Both the position numbers and the translations under genes were made by a program. A DNA stretch of 64,000 nt from Oxytricha trifallax (Eukaryota; Ciliophora; Spirotrichea; Sporadotrichida; Oxytrichidae), in NCBI GenBank assembly GCA_000711775.1, contig ARYC01002631.1, positions 24,866-88,865 of the forward strand, given 5' to 3'. Shown here piece by piece: positions 1-11,699 of this stretch. Under the pieces are notes generated by a model. The model made no database searches. It was given only the letters and a program-made list of their open reading frames with translations, and had not been told where the DNA came from. Position 1 is the first letter of the stretch. Every line of letters starts with the position of its first letter.

Positions 1-17
1 GAGAAAGATAACTTGAT

Positions 18-209
18 ATGGTAGATGACTCGCATTTCTTCGAAACATTTAAATCTTTCTTAGCAGCAGCGAAGATAATTTTAACAACAATTTTTATGAT
101 AACTCACAACTTCCATAAGAATGGACTGATGAGAAATCATCAGTGTCAGGACCCAAATTTTTCAGATAAATCTCAATATTCTTATCTCTCCACTTAACTA
201 AAATAATGA
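18..209 (+). CDS. Short ORF, unidentified
   Basis: With TAA/TAG as Gln, an ATG at 18 opens 63 codons ending in TGA at 207-209. The frame is also open upstream to the window edge, so this may be the end of a longer gene. The product has a mixed composition (starts MVDDSHFFETFKSFLAAAK) with a hydrophobic stretch near residues 14-26 that could be a membrane anchor, and a polar C-terminus. The composition looks protein-like rather than the Ile/Lys/Asn/Gln-rich output of random AT-rich DNA. No family recognised. It is followed by about 75 bases of AT-rich DNA and then another plus-strand frame, so the two may be pieces of one gene. Confidence 0.4.
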
Positions 210-317
210 TGCTTTTTGTTAAATAAAATAAAAATTAATAAAATTATTAGATTAGGAAATGATTAATAAGAATTTAATAATTTATATTTAGAAGGCCTCT
301 GGATAATATATAAGAGA

Positions 318-722
318 ATGACACTTGAGGAGTGCAATGCTTTTTACCTCAATGAAAAAGCACCACTAATGTTGTAAATGGACATGAAAAATACCAAATA
401 ATTTAATAATACTTCCATCTATACTATCAACCTAAAAATTTCGTCAAGCAATCAATAAAATTCAAACCCCAAAGAAAGATAGTAAGAAGAGGTTTATTTC
501 ATTGTAAATTTTGGAATAAGTGAAGATGACTTTACTCCTTACCAATATTCATTTGTCAAAAAGTTATATGGTTATATTTTTGAAAATAGTTCAGAAGCAA
601 GGAGATTAGCAGTGCAAGACATGACATTGGAAGAAGATCCAGCAAGAAACACAATAGAAAGTAACTATATATAGTTAGTGCAAGATAGATTAGATTCATA
701 AAGTCAGACCTAACCTAAATGA
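318..722 (+). CDS. 134-codon ORF, unidentified
   Basis: An ATG at 318 (MTLEECNAFYLNEKAPL) opens 134 codons closed by TGA at 720-722, the whole frame containing many in-frame TAA/TAG codons read as Gln. Residues about 50-110 are polar and charged, with a segment EEVYFIVNFGISEDDFTPYQ that looks like folded protein. The phrase MTLEE occurs twice, at the start and again near residue 105. A coding-like reading continues in other phases to about 1020 (for example MAKMFEEDGLPQYLQKEEE near 807-866), so the locus may be longer and frameshifted, or split by short eliminated DNA. No family recognised. Confidence 0.45.
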
Positions 723-1022
723 TTACTAAAATAATAAAAAATAGCATTGATTCCTGCAAAAAGAATTTTCAATTTCAAAAAAATTACTTAATTCACAATT
801 CAAATGGCCAAGATGTTTGAAGAAGATGGTTTACCCTAATATCTTCAAAAAGAAGAGGAAATACTATGAAATGAAGAGGAGAGAAACACTACAATAAAGG
901 ATACCAAATAAACTTCAAGAAAAGTCAAAGATTATGGAACACTGAAAGGACATCTGTTCCTCAAATAAAAACTTAAGGATTCCATAGACGCAACCAGAGT
1001 GATGTCATTAACTAATTATATA

Positions 1023-1955
1023 TAGAATTAATTTTTTATAATATTAGAATCAATGAATATAAGAAGTTTTTTATTACATATTGCCAAAAATAAAATATAA
1101 ATAAATCTTAGCAAACTTTTAAGATGTATATTTAGTGATATATTTTATATCATCTCCAAAAGTAAGATGCCACTCGCATAAAAAGAGAGAGCAATATCAA
1201 ATGCTAATTTATTACTGTTAAAGAAGATTTTAATCAGTGAAATTGAATAATAAAATCATAATTATTTTAAATAAGATCTAATATAATTGTCATTAATAAG
1301 ATAAGCTATTATATAAAAAATGAGAGTGGATACCATTTACCGTAATGATCTTGTGTCTAATCAGATTTTTTAATATTATTTTCCATTTATGTATGTCAGA
1401 ATACTCTTAGATATGCTCGAGTTGACTGATCTGACAGATTTTACCGGGTTTCTGTGAAGTCAAACTTGAATAATTATATTATTATATATTTATTTAATGC
1501 TTAATAAATATAAAATATGATTCACTGTTCTAGATTATGCATGCTTTGAATTATTATTTATTCATTAAGTATTGCGTTAAATTCTTTGATTACATATTAT
1601 CTTAAGACTTTTAAGTCAAGGTGTTCAATTCTTTTAGACGTGTAAAAAATTATTAAGCCAATCCTATCACAAAAAAGAGGAAAGTATTTTACTTTTTCTT
1701 CTAAACATTGCTAAGATATAGCGGTCATTACCATAAATAAATTTGTTGTCATTACTTATTAAGCTTTTATTACTTTTATATGATAAAAGAAAAAAAGATT
1801 ACTAGTAGCATAGACTTTATTAACCATGTATAAAAGTGATGTTTATAGTGCTATATTTGGCATGACTATGAGTCAAGGCTCTCACTTGAACATGCTGCTA
1901 TTAACTTAAGTGACTACATTCTATATGAAAGCATTATTCTTTTAGCTATTCTACA
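1023..1955. other. AT-rich stretch without a supported gene
   Basis: Mostly A/T with scattered short open frames in all phases. I see no motif, start-stop pair, inverted repeat or tandem array that I can defend. Confidence 0.4.
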
Positions 1956-1956
1956 A

Positions 1957-2130
1957 CTCTGGTTAGTCGAGGTCTCTTCTAGACCAATATTGACAAGCTT
2001 CACAGAGAGCTCATTGCTTTGGGGAGAGAATTAGTATTGGATTGCTAATTCTTGGACTGCTTGGTCAGCCCATTGATGGAGAATTTTGGCAAGACTAGGA
2101 ATATTAAAATAAGGCATTTAAGACCTTCTT
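1957..2130 (+). pseudogene. Papain-type cysteine protease fragment (cathepsin B-like C-terminus)
   Basis: From about 2020 the frame reads WGENQYWIANSWTAW. This matches the C-terminal motif of C1A peptidases, G-W-G-E-x-x-G-x-x-Y-W-x-x-x-N-S-W-x-x-x-W-G, including the active-site Asn in N-S-W. A TGA follows in that phase near 2075. Moving to the next phase gives IDGEFWQ, which fits the usual W-G-x-x-G-x-F/Y ending, so the copy has a frameshift or a segment junction there. Neither the catalytic Cys nor the His region is recognisable upstream, so only the last tenth of the enzyme is present. It is either one macronuclear-destined segment of a scrambled gene or a decayed copy. Confidence 0.5.
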
Positions 2131-2299
2131 ACTCTATGATTGGTGACTAAGATCATTATCATGTTTCACGCTTTTACTGCACCTGGTCATTGCCATTAAC
2201 TGTTGAAGTGTGAACTATTTGTTATTTGTTTTCTTTTTGTTAATTTCCTAGGCCATTAAATTGATTAAGCATAGTTCATAGATTTTTTTTATTGCTCAA

Positions 2300-4290
2300 T
2301 AGTTGATAATTAAAAGTTTGATTATACAATTGATTATAATTTTAGAGTTTATGTTCATCGATTTGTAAATTTATCTAATCTAAATTCTAACTCTTGCAAT
2401 AAGGATTGATTTAACAGCATATTGATAACTGATATCATTTCTTTTTATTACAATAACTTCATTTTTGGTATTGAGCTTCGTTTGCTTTATTCATTTGGAT
2501 CAATTAAATAATGTAAATAATTTCATAGTCATTCAAAAAGCATTACATTTATTAAAATTCAATTATAGATTGCTCCATATTTAATTTTGATCACTATAAA
2601 AATAATAATATAATTACTGATTTATCATCAAATATTTCAACATTATGTTAAATAGCTAATTTTTTTCATTTTAGTATGTTAATTCTAGCCTTGACGAACT
2701 TGATTGATTCAAAACCTTATCTTTGTCATTTTGTATTGCATACTCATCTATTTTAAAATCAAACTTGTTAAAGCACATTACTATTTTTTATTAATACATT
2801 GACCTTAAAACTTAAAAATAATATTTTGATGGTTTCATAAAAATTTAGATTTCTTCCTCTGCTTAATCATCATTGTCTCAAAAAGCAATGTCCTCTTCTA
2901 ATTCATCTAACTGCTATTTCAAATGTTAACAAATTACTATTATAATTTATGGTAATCTTATATATTATTGGGAGTATTTAAATCTAGGTACAACTCTCCT
3001 TCTTGAGTTAGCCCTCGCTAAGTTCTTCATTTGCTCTTCCCAAGTTTTTACATCTTACATCATTAGATCTTGCTGCCTTCGAATTTATGAATCCTATAGC
3101 CTCCTGAACTCCTATAAGTCACTCTTCTATGCTTTTTTATTTCCTTTCATCTCATGTTTTTTATCTAGCTAGACTATGTTATCTCTTTCCAGTTCTTTGC
3201 ATCCCCTAAGGAGTTAATTATTTTCATGATTTGAATTTAATTGGCATTGTTTAAGCTCTAGATCATTTTATGAAGAGCATTATAGTTGCTATATGATTAT
3301 GTAGTTAACACCCTAGATCAGATGTAAATTCATCTTTTTACTAAGAATTGTGTGAGAGGAAGGATTTTAGAAACATACTCACTTCATTTAATAATCGAAG
3401 ATCCTAAACCTTAATAATAGAATGTTCGTTATAAATAACATTAATTTATTTAATGAGAGATTGTTAATTAAGCATATGAGCTACTAATGTTCAAATTTTA
3501 AGATAAAGTAGTTTTATTCCAATAATCTGTAGTTTACTGTTCTTCATCCTAGTTTTATCTCAAAGATCTGATCTCACATTCTACCTCTTAAAAAGTTGAC
3601 TCTTGTTACTAGCTATAGTAAAGAGTTGAGTAAGTTACTGCTAATTATTTTATAAGTTATTATCGATTAAATCCTCGACATAAACTCCAATAAAATTAAT
3701 GGTATTATTACTCATACTTTAAAATCAAAAAATATTACGATTTTTTCGATATGAAAGACAATTTTTTCTGTTTGTAACTATTTTACATACGATATTTATA
3801 TATATGGCTAATTGCAAAAGCATCGTAAGAATAATTCAAATCTGTAGAAGTGTTAATCTGTGAAGGATTGAAATAAAATCTCTGATGTATTTGCTGATTT
3901 TTAATTTGATATTTGTTTTGTTGAAACCAGTGCTGTCTGGACTATCTAAATCGATAACTTTTTTATATAAAAAGTTAGAAATTTTTTCTCAGCCTTTCAC
4001 CACTTATGCCTACTGTCATTGTCATGCTTATTTTTTATGATGATTATTTCTTACTGATCTCTCATGATATTCGTAGATAAGCGGTGTCTTTAAATTCAAA
4101 TCACTATTTAGTTTTTCTATTAAGTATATTCAAGTTCATTTGCTAAATTTTACTCGATTTCATTATTAATTGTAAATAATCCAAATTATTCCAAATTAAT
4201 AAATTTACTTAATCTTTCATTCTCTAAGCATCGTAGATGCATTTCAATTGGCAGTATCATTTTAATAATATTTCTCTAAAATATAAACTA
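2300..4290 (-). CDS. Long coiled-coil-like gene, degenerate, unidentified
   Basis: Reading leftward from about 4290, successive ciliate-code frames of 60-170 codons cover almost the whole interval. They are separated by a handful of TGA codons and phase shifts. The best stretch (about 3390-2869) is Gln/Lys/Glu/Arg-rich with heptad-like runs (for example CKELERDNIVQLDKKHEM and QDVKTWEEQMKNLARANSRR) and predicts a coiled coil. Another stretch near 4000-3750 carries MTMTVGISGERLRKNFQLF. Total length would be about 650 residues. The TGA interruptions suggest either decay in germline-limited DNA or unrecognised short eliminated segments. No enzymatic motif seen. It faces away from the plus-strand region that starts near 4340. 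Confidence 0.4.
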
Positions 4291-4339
4291 TTTAATAGCT
4301 GTATTTTATCAAATGTTTATGCAAAGTATAATTAAGAAA

Positions 4340-6400
4340 AGCAGAGAATTGAAACAAAACCTAATAGATATCATAGCAGTTCTTTAGCTTTACAATTTAT
4401 TTAAAACCCTGCTTTGCAGCCCTAAAATATTATCAGAAATACTATCCCTTAAACATAAAAAAAGTAGTCTTCATTAAAGTAAGTCTGATAGAATAGAGAG
4501 TCAAAGCAATATAAATAATATCTTTACTTCTTTAAAATATATTAATTGAAAGTAAAACTTATTTTTATTGTTATATAAGACAATCAGATTAAACTCAGCT
4601 AATGTATATAATTAAAACTAGCTACAAAAAATGATGGTAAAAAAGCAATTTACATCTGAATAGGATATAAAAGTTTAATCACTAAGATAGTGGAGATTTC
4701 CCAAACATGTCCCTGTAATAACAACTCTAGTAAGATAATAATTTAAATTCTTAACAATAATATGAATTCTTGGACATGAAATATATTTGGAAATATAATT
4801 ATGATACAAAAATTTTACAAAGGAAATCAGCAGACAAAGTGCCTTTAAAATAAGGTAAGAAAATTTAATCAGAAATTTAACCTATAGTGAGAAATTGAAA
4901 ATGTTAATAATTTAAATGATTAGTAGACTTAAATTTCACAATGGGCTACATCAGCCTATAATAGTAGTATCAATCAATAATTATTATTTGAGAAAACATT
5001 CTTAATGTTTATTTGTCTATAATATTTAGTCATTTTCGAATTAAAAATCCCCATTATACTACTCTATTTTTCTTGGCAGATACGTTAAGAATATAATAGT
5101 TATATTAGAAATCAAAAATTTAAGCTGGAAACTTAACTTTAACATGCCCCTTCATTAACTGCTGATTTGAATAAACTGATTTAATCCTCTTATGGGGAAA
5201 TTAAAATCTTTCAGACATGGTTTATTAGTGCAGATTTCTTTTTAATATAAAACTCAAGCTAAACTAAAAACTTACACCAAAATTAAAAAGAGATAAGAGT
5301 CAAGGCTGGAGAAAATAATCTAATTAAATTTAATGAATATGATAAGTGATATATTATAAATTAATATATGTGTATACTCTGAAGAAATAGATATCACAAC
5401 ATAACTTTAATAAAATTTTGAAGTAGACAAAAGTTGAAAGTGACTTAAGTAATAACTTTATTCTGAATTTAAACAAGAACAATAGGCAAATCTATTGCAA
5501 GACTGTCAAATTTTAAACAAGATTTCAGCATTAGAAATCCTCTTCAAATGCAGAAAGCGATAGCATTAAACACAAAGCGAATACATTTTAAGAAATATTT
5601 TTAATGATAATGAAGTCAATTGAGCCTGTGATTTCTTCTTTCAGGCCTTATACTCAACTTAAAGCCAATTTAAGTAACAACATAAAGTAGTACTTCATCT
5701 TATTTACTAGTTTAAAATGTTCTAATAACACATAAAGACTCGTCTATTGACGGAGGAATATCTAAACAAAATAGCAATAATTTAGGTGAAAATTTGCTAA
5801 ATAAAAATCAAACAAAGATTTCACCAGAAAAACCAAAGAAATTAAATCTCTAGATAATGAATTATACTATAGATACTACTATCAAATGATGATTAAATAT
5901 TGTCAAAGCCGAAGTTCTAATTCCTCCTATAATTATCACAACTAACTTCGATTTCAAAGATGATAATATAGATTTTAGAACTAATTTCCCTCACAATCAA
6001 TTAACTTAGAATATTTAAGCACATCTTTTAATGCACCTGAATGGAATGAAAGTCTTATGTTGTCCTCCATTAATATGATGAAAGCTATCTACGAATATAA
6101 ATTTGGAATAATCAGGGGAGAGGCAGTCGGCTATTAAAAAATAGCTAAGAACTTCCTCAAATAAAAGTGATTTAATTACATTAGAAGTAATCTAGTAATA
6201 TAGGCAGTTAAGGGAATATCAATCTATCAATTGTTATTATGCATCCATTGTATTATAAAAAGCAACAGGAGAGTAGTTAGTTCTAGTAAAAGATAAGCTA
6301 AAGATTAAGAGAGCCAAGAGTAGCTCACTTGATGATGAATAGATGCAGTTTTATATAAAGATTGTAATTAATTTATTAAATAATAAATAGGTGTTATTTA
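4340..6400 (+). pseudogene. Degenerate plus-strand coding region, unidentified
   Basis: A chain of ciliate-code frames with protein-like composition, each 40-90 codons, broken by TGA and phase changes. Examples are a Leu/Ser-rich piece at 4340-4548, a Cys/Lys-rich piece near 5490-5610, and a piece near 6010-6160 reading EYLSTSFNAPEWNESLM followed by an Ile/Tyr-rich segment. The pieces are in one orientation and about evenly spaced, suggesting a single ancestral gene of 600-700 codons that has decayed, or one interrupted by many short eliminated sequences. No family recognised. A SINE-like insertion follows directly. Confidence 0.3.
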
Positions 6401-6513
6401 ATGAGATTCATTAAATATTGTATAATTAGAAATCTTAGAATCAAGATATCAAAATTATATATTTTTAAATATATATATTCTCCAATTTATTTGTTAAAAA
6501 TAATTAAAATTAT

Positions 6514-6770
6514 GATGATGATTAACGAGTTATACTCAAAATAAAATTATTTAACAATTCACTGTTTAATACTAAAATCAAACCATCAATTTTAGTCGTG
6601 AAGTAGACGTTTCTGAAGTGAGTTGACGTGGCAAGTCGTGAACTAAAAAACTTCAAAAGCCACCTCACCCCCCATTCCACTTCTTCCTGTACCGAGATGC
6701 GTACGAGACAAGAGCCTAGTCCCGACTAGGGGTATCTCCCGCAGAGCTCACAGTGATCCGCTTCCTGTAG
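6514..6770 (-). mobile_element. SINE-like retroelement copy, 5'-truncated
   Basis: This GC-richer block is a close copy of the left 270 bases of the element at 47320-47929. They share a 3' end in a short (ATC)n tail, the same internal GACGT-containing segment and the same C-rich box. It stops at the sequence cttcctgta, where the longer copy carries on for about 340 more bases, so it is truncated at the presumed 5' end. Flanking direct repeats ttaaaattat at 6504-6513 and 6771-6780 form a 10-bp target-site duplication. 5' truncation, a simple-repeat tail and a target duplication together indicate retrotransposition. No protein is encoded. Confidence 0.75.
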
Positions 6771-6780
6771 TTAAAATTAT

Positions 6781-7256
6781 AATTAACAAAGATTAAGATA
6801 TTTTGAGAATTATAACTTTTATAAAACAAAATTATAATAATGGGAAATATAAAACTTCATATTTATATTTAGAAATTATCATGATAATAAAGAACATGTC
6901 GTCTTTAAAATGTTTTTGTTTTCTTATAAAGAATTTATTAGCTAATTTACATAATATTGTTGCTGCAATAATTTTAGATAATTATTTAAACAATAACTTA
7001 AATTACAAAAGTAATTTAAGTTATTAATATATATTTAAATCTTAAAATTAAAACTTTTTATTTTTAATTGATAAAAGCTCATTTGATTTTATGAATTTAA
7101 CAATATATTATTTCGATTAAATAATATTAAGAGAAAATATAATTAATATTTATTCAGTTTTCCATAATTATAAAAAAGGTTTTTTTAATGTAATTATTTC
7201 TTATAGATTAAATGAATAAATCTTCTCATACTCTATATATAATTGGCTAAATTTAT
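6781..7256. other. AT-rich spacer
   Basis: Extremely A/T-rich. One 74-codon standard-code frame at 6803-7027 is Ile/Asn/Leu-rich with no features and is most simply chance. No repeats beyond short A/T runs. Confidence 0.4.
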
Positions 7257-8269
7257 ATTATTAATCTAGTATAATCGAAATGAGGAGATCGTTATAAAGA
7301 AATCAAAAATGCAATGAATTAAGATTATGATCATTTCAGAGTATACTAATGTTTTTTCAACTGTAGATATTATGAATTAAGATTAACTATTTTAATTATC
7401 AACTCTATATTACTAATCAAACATGGAGAATTCTAATTATTTATTTTTTTCACTTTTCCTGATTTGTTTGTATTTTAGCGCAGTCTAAGCGATGTATCTG
7501 TAGTAGTCTCCAACTTTTTTCTTAAATGTTTCTTAGATATCTTCACTATATCTTCAGGGTATCTTCATTGTATCTTCCTCAAAAAAATAAAAGTCAAAAA
7601 ATATTAAAATTAACAACAACAATAGCAATAGCAACAATAGTAACAACAATAATAACAGTAATTAAATCAAAATCAAGCATTTTTATGAGTCTGGGATTTT
7701 TTCTAAAAAATCCAAATTTTCTAGAATTGTTAGTTTGAAAATGTAGTTATTAAGATGACGATGAAGAGTATGATGATGAAAACAACTAAAAGTTGATGAA
7801 TTTAAAATTTCGAAATTCTCTGGAATTTCAACTAGACTCATAAAAATGCTTGATTTTGATTTAATTACTGTTATTATTGTTGTTACTATTGTTGCTATTG
7901 CTATTGTTGTTGTTAATTTTAATATTTTTTGACTTTTATTTTTTTGAGGAAGATACAATGAAGATACCCTGAAGATATAGTGAAGATATCTAAGAAACAA
8001 TTAAGAAAAAAGTTGGAGACTACTACAGATACATCGCTGAGACTGCGCTAAAATACAAACTAATCAGGAAAAGTGAAAAAAATAAATAATTAGAATTCTC
8101 CATGTTTGATTAGTAATATAGAGTTGATAATTAAAATAGTTAATCTTAATTCATAATATCGACAGTTGAAAAAACATTATTATACTCTGAAATGATCATA
8201 ATCTTAATTCATTGCATTTTTGATTTCTTTATAACGATCTTCTCATTTCGATTATACTAGATTAATAAT
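7257..8269. repeat. 1-kb palindromic (foldback) element, arms about 430 bp
   Basis: The left arm 7257-7692 and the right arm 7834-8269 are near-identical inverted copies. The outer ends read attattaatctag inward and the arms meet around a 140-bp unique loop. The arms contain a run of CAA/TAA-like triplets (about 7612-7670), a microsatellite-like tract. Because the arms are inverted copies, the same peptide is encoded outward-in from both sides (starts MFLRYLHYIFRV), at 7526 on plus and at 8000 on minus. That symmetry is a by-product of the palindrome, not evidence of a gene. No transposase is inside, so it is a MITE or foldback element. No clear target duplication was found. Confidence 0.8.
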
Positions 8270-9370
8270 CTCAATTTATTCATTAATTTTCTTGCTACAT
8301 ATATATAATATCCACTGATATGTGTCTTAATACTTATATTACTATAAAATAATTTTGTTTTCCATTAAACTATTATATTATAGTTTATGATGAAATGTCA
8401 AGAATCAAAACTATTTCTGTTTATTTAATCATTTATTGTATTGTTTTGCTTTAATAATTTCTAATATACGTATGTGTCGTATATAAATTCAGAACAACTA
8501 ACAAAAACTGGAAAGAATTCGAGAATTAATAATTTATCAAATTTATTTTCTTAATATTCAAATATTTTTTAAGAAAAAGAGAGGCCACTTTTAAAACTAT
8601 AATTTAGAACTCATGATTCTAAGGTGATAATTTATAAATATTAAATTTTATTAAAATTTTTACCTAATCAAAATGTAAACATTTCCTGTAAGTTCACATT
8701 TAAATTCATAGTAAAAATAATATGATTTAAATAAAAATACATAATTAATGCTGATATATATGAAGAAAACTTCTTGGAATTTACTGTTTTTTATATTTAA
8801 AAAAATAAAACATTTGAAATAATATTTAAATTGATTATGATTTTATAATCAATACATAAACTCTGAAATTATATAATTTATTTAAGCATTTTAAGATGAA
8901 TTACATTTTCCAAAGCTTTAAATAAATAGTCAAAAAAATCAAAAAAAAGATCCCCGATTAGCAAAAAATATCACAGAAAAACATCAATAAATAAAATAGA
9001 AAAATATTTTTATTGTTGTTGTATAAATATAATTTTTAGAGGAGAGTTATAAAGTAATTTTTTGAATATTGTGTAAGTTCAATTTAAATATGGAAATTTT
9101 CTAATAAAAATATTAATTTCTAGTTTTAATATTCTATTTTCTGCCATGCCAATACAAATCATAAAATTTATAAGACAATTTTTGAGATATAAGCAAATCT
9201 AATCTCTTGCTAGTCAAAATCAACATTTCAATATATAATTCTTTAAAATTTATGTAAGCATTAATACGATTTATGAAAAATAGGATGATTAAGAATTTGA
9301 TCAACAATAGTAGAAACAAAATTGACAAGAATCATAAATGTATATCTAAAAAACGTTTCAATGTCTCTCT
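8270..9370. other. AT-rich spacer, nothing recognised
   Basis: A/T-rich sequence with homopolymer runs. A 64-codon minus-strand frame at 9134-9328 is Leu/Ile-rich and has no supporting feature. I see no gene, repeat array or RNA here. Confidence 0.4.
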
Positions 9371-9399
9371 CTATTAACTTTTGTGAATTCTGCCATCTG

Positions 9400-9585
9400 A
9401 TCAAGTGAATACTTCATGATCCTTTCTTTGAGCTACACTGTGAAGTCTTGGTCTCTCCACATCTCTGCTCATGGCAGGAAAGGACTACTAAAAAATAATA
9501 AATTTAGATATACTTTTGTAACTTACATTTTCTGGGAGAGAATAGGCTCCACCAGCATCTCCACATTTAGTTTTCATTTTATTAT
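9400..9585 (-). pseudogene. Intron-bearing small gene module, copy 1
   Basis: Minus-strand exon, intron, exon unit related to three others at about 30.4, 52.0 and 55.0 kb. Exon 1 ends in RCWWSLFSPRK. A 39-nt intron (9526 down to 9488) begins GTAAGTTAC and ends TTTTTTAG. Exon 2 then reads LVLSCHEQRCGETK and ends in TGA. The intron sits at the same residue boundary in all four copies (after a Lys codon, before the V-L pair). This copy is the most diverged at the protein level, replacing the usual PGK by SCH, and lacks the acidic tail. Function unknown. Confidence 0.5.
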
Positions 9586-9991
9586 TATTCATATTTAATT
9601 TAATTTATCAATTCTAGATTATTATTAATAATCATTATAATTATGAACCCTATTTATTAAACAAGTTGAATAATTTAATTTCTTTTTCATTCTTTATATA
9701 TCTCTATAAACAATCAAGTTATTAAACTTAATTTAAATCTATTTAAAAAATTTTAAAAGTTATTACTCTGTCTTATTAAATGAAAATGTATTAAAATCAT
9801 GAAACTTAAAAAAAGGATAGCTTCTCAATTCATTTCCCTTAAAATTTCAATATCGCATTAGCTTTTTAATTTGATTTAAATGATTTATTATTTAAATTTA
9901 TTTATGATTGAAAGTAAGAATTAAGGGCTTAAATTCCTTGAAATTCTAACTACATGACATAAAAGAAACGAACATCTGCATTATCCGTAAA

Positions 9992-10335
9992 ATGCATTGG
10001 TTACTCTGGGGCTTTGTGCTTTTCATACCTCTTTACACAAACCTAAATTGGGTCTATTTCCATAGAAGAAGAGTCGCCATCATAAAGTGGTGGCCTGGTA
10101 AATCAGAGGATGAACAAAGACAAGAAGCTGAATCTCTCAGAGCAAGCTAGGTTTATCATCTAGATATGAGCCCGTTTACGAGTTCTCAATCAAGAAGTCT
10201 AACTATGACAAGCAAACTAGTGAGGAGTACTTCCAGGTCATTCTTGATAAATTAGTAGGGAGACTTACCCCTCAAGAAGTAAGACCAATTGTTACTTAAC
10301 TAAAAGAAGGTTTTCAAAAGTTAATAGTCTTCTGA
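9992..10335 (+). CDS. Membrane-protein fragment, unidentified
   Basis: An ATG at 9992 begins WLLWGFVLFIPLYTNLNW-type hydrophobic sequence (one transmembrane helix), then a basic R-R-R and a WWPGKSEDEQRQEAES segment, to about 10147. The next phase then gives YEPVYEFSIKKSNYDKQTSE, then FQVILDKLVGRLTPQEVR, ending at TGA 10333-10335. The phase change lies near the sequence tcatctagat and may be a segment junction, a frameshift or a small excised piece. Base composition is richer in G+C than its surroundings, as expected for macronuclear-destined coding sequence. A short single-pass membrane protein is likely; the family is not recognised. Confidence 0.45.
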
Positions 10336-10699
10336 ATACTAAAAATAATTTATTTGTATATTTTAGTGCATTAATTGCTTCCGAAAACAACATACAGCCA
10401 GGCTTGTTTGATTGCAATGTTTCACTTAATTTCTATTTAATATATCCTGAGATAGATCAAGAATCATATATATTACTCTGAGTAGTCCAGCTAAAAGAAG
10501 AGTTCATACTGAAGAATGAAAAATAGCTCGAAGTATTTAAAATTAAAAAAATTATAATGATAATTAAATTTATTATAGATAAACATTAATTATTAGGCTA
10601 AAAACAATCAATAAATTATATAATATTATACTCAAGAATAGTTTTAACATCTATTTTCTATTATATCCATTATAAATAAATCAATAACAAGAAATATCA

Positions 10700-11690
10700 A
10701 ATACCTCATATAAACTATCTTTTTAGAGTATTCTTATGATTGTTTCAGCAACATTTTTGCTTCCAGCTTTATCGCTAATACTTTAGTTTCGTGGAAGTGA
10801 GCCAGTAGTAAGTTCCATCTTTATATCCTCTACCGCCAGCAGGGCTACTGAAGATGCCATAACTAGCGAAAGCAAAGAAATTAGTAGCACCATTTTTCTT
10901 GAGAGTCTTGGCTGATTCACATAGGTTTCCAACTGTATCAATCATATCATCCACTATGATGCAAGTTTTGCCCTTTACATTGATAATTAATTGCATGGAA
11001 TCGGTCTGATTAGAAGCTTTACGCTATATATGAATAGTTGTTGAGGCTAATTTAAACAACACCATACCAGAAATATGCTAAGTTAACATGGAAAAGCCTT
11101 TGCTCTATTCATACCATGCATATGGTGAAACAATAACAATATTCATTTTGTTAGGAATTTCTTTCATGAAGAAGTTTAAAAGACACCTTCAAGATTGTCA
11201 ACAACAGCTTGAGGGAAGACGAATCCTTGTGCATCAGAGACATAAGCATCTAAACCTATAATTCTCTTGACTCCATATATTCCAAAATGTGAGTGAGCGA
11301 TGTCTGAATTATTGATAAGCACATTTCAATTGTGCCTGCGATCTATTATAACATAGCCAAAGTAATGAATGATGACAGTAACTTAAGCAGCTCCTGCTCT
11401 TTCAACTACTGAGACTATCAAGAATTATTCCATCATATTTTCATTCATTGACACTAATTACTACTTTAAATCAAAGCATATTTATTATATTTTATTGAAA
11501 AATAGATTGATAGGTGGACAGTTAGTTTTAATAATATAAATAAACATCATTACCATTGACGTTTTCCAGCACCTAGATGTGAGTCTCTCCATCATCAAAC
11601 TTGGTTAACTTAGTCTTTGCCAGCTTAACTTCTAAATACTCCTCGATTGCTTTTGCTAGAAGAGGATAAGAGTAACCTATAATTAATAAA
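10700..11690 (-). CDS. Ribose-phosphate pyrophosphokinase (PRPP synthetase), in pieces
   Basis: PRPP synthetase transfers pyrophosphate from ATP to ribose 5-phosphate for nucleotide synthesis. Reading leftward from 11690, PLLAKAIEEYLEVKLAKTKL and KFDDGETHIQVLENVNG match the N-terminus. NENMMEQFLIVS and VTVIIHYFGY (about 11450-11350) match the helix and strand before the ATP-binding loop. GVKRIIGLDAYVSDAQGF matches the region carrying the subunit contacts, and KGKTCIIVDDMIDTVGNL (about 10960-10900) is the PRPP-binding signature with its paired Asp residues. The end, DKAGSKNVAETIIRIL, matches the C-terminal helix. Phase changes and an AT-rich insertion (about 11465-11535) that breaks homology indicate MDS/IES structure or decay. 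The usual SxHxxQxQGFF-type dimer region is only partly conserved. Confidence 0.75.
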
Positions 11691-11699
11691 GCTTTATGA

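Noticed and set aside
7526..8000. Opposed frames encoding the same peptide start from plus and minus strands
   Set aside because: They are mirror images created by the palindrome at 7257-8269. No start context or conservation supports a protein.
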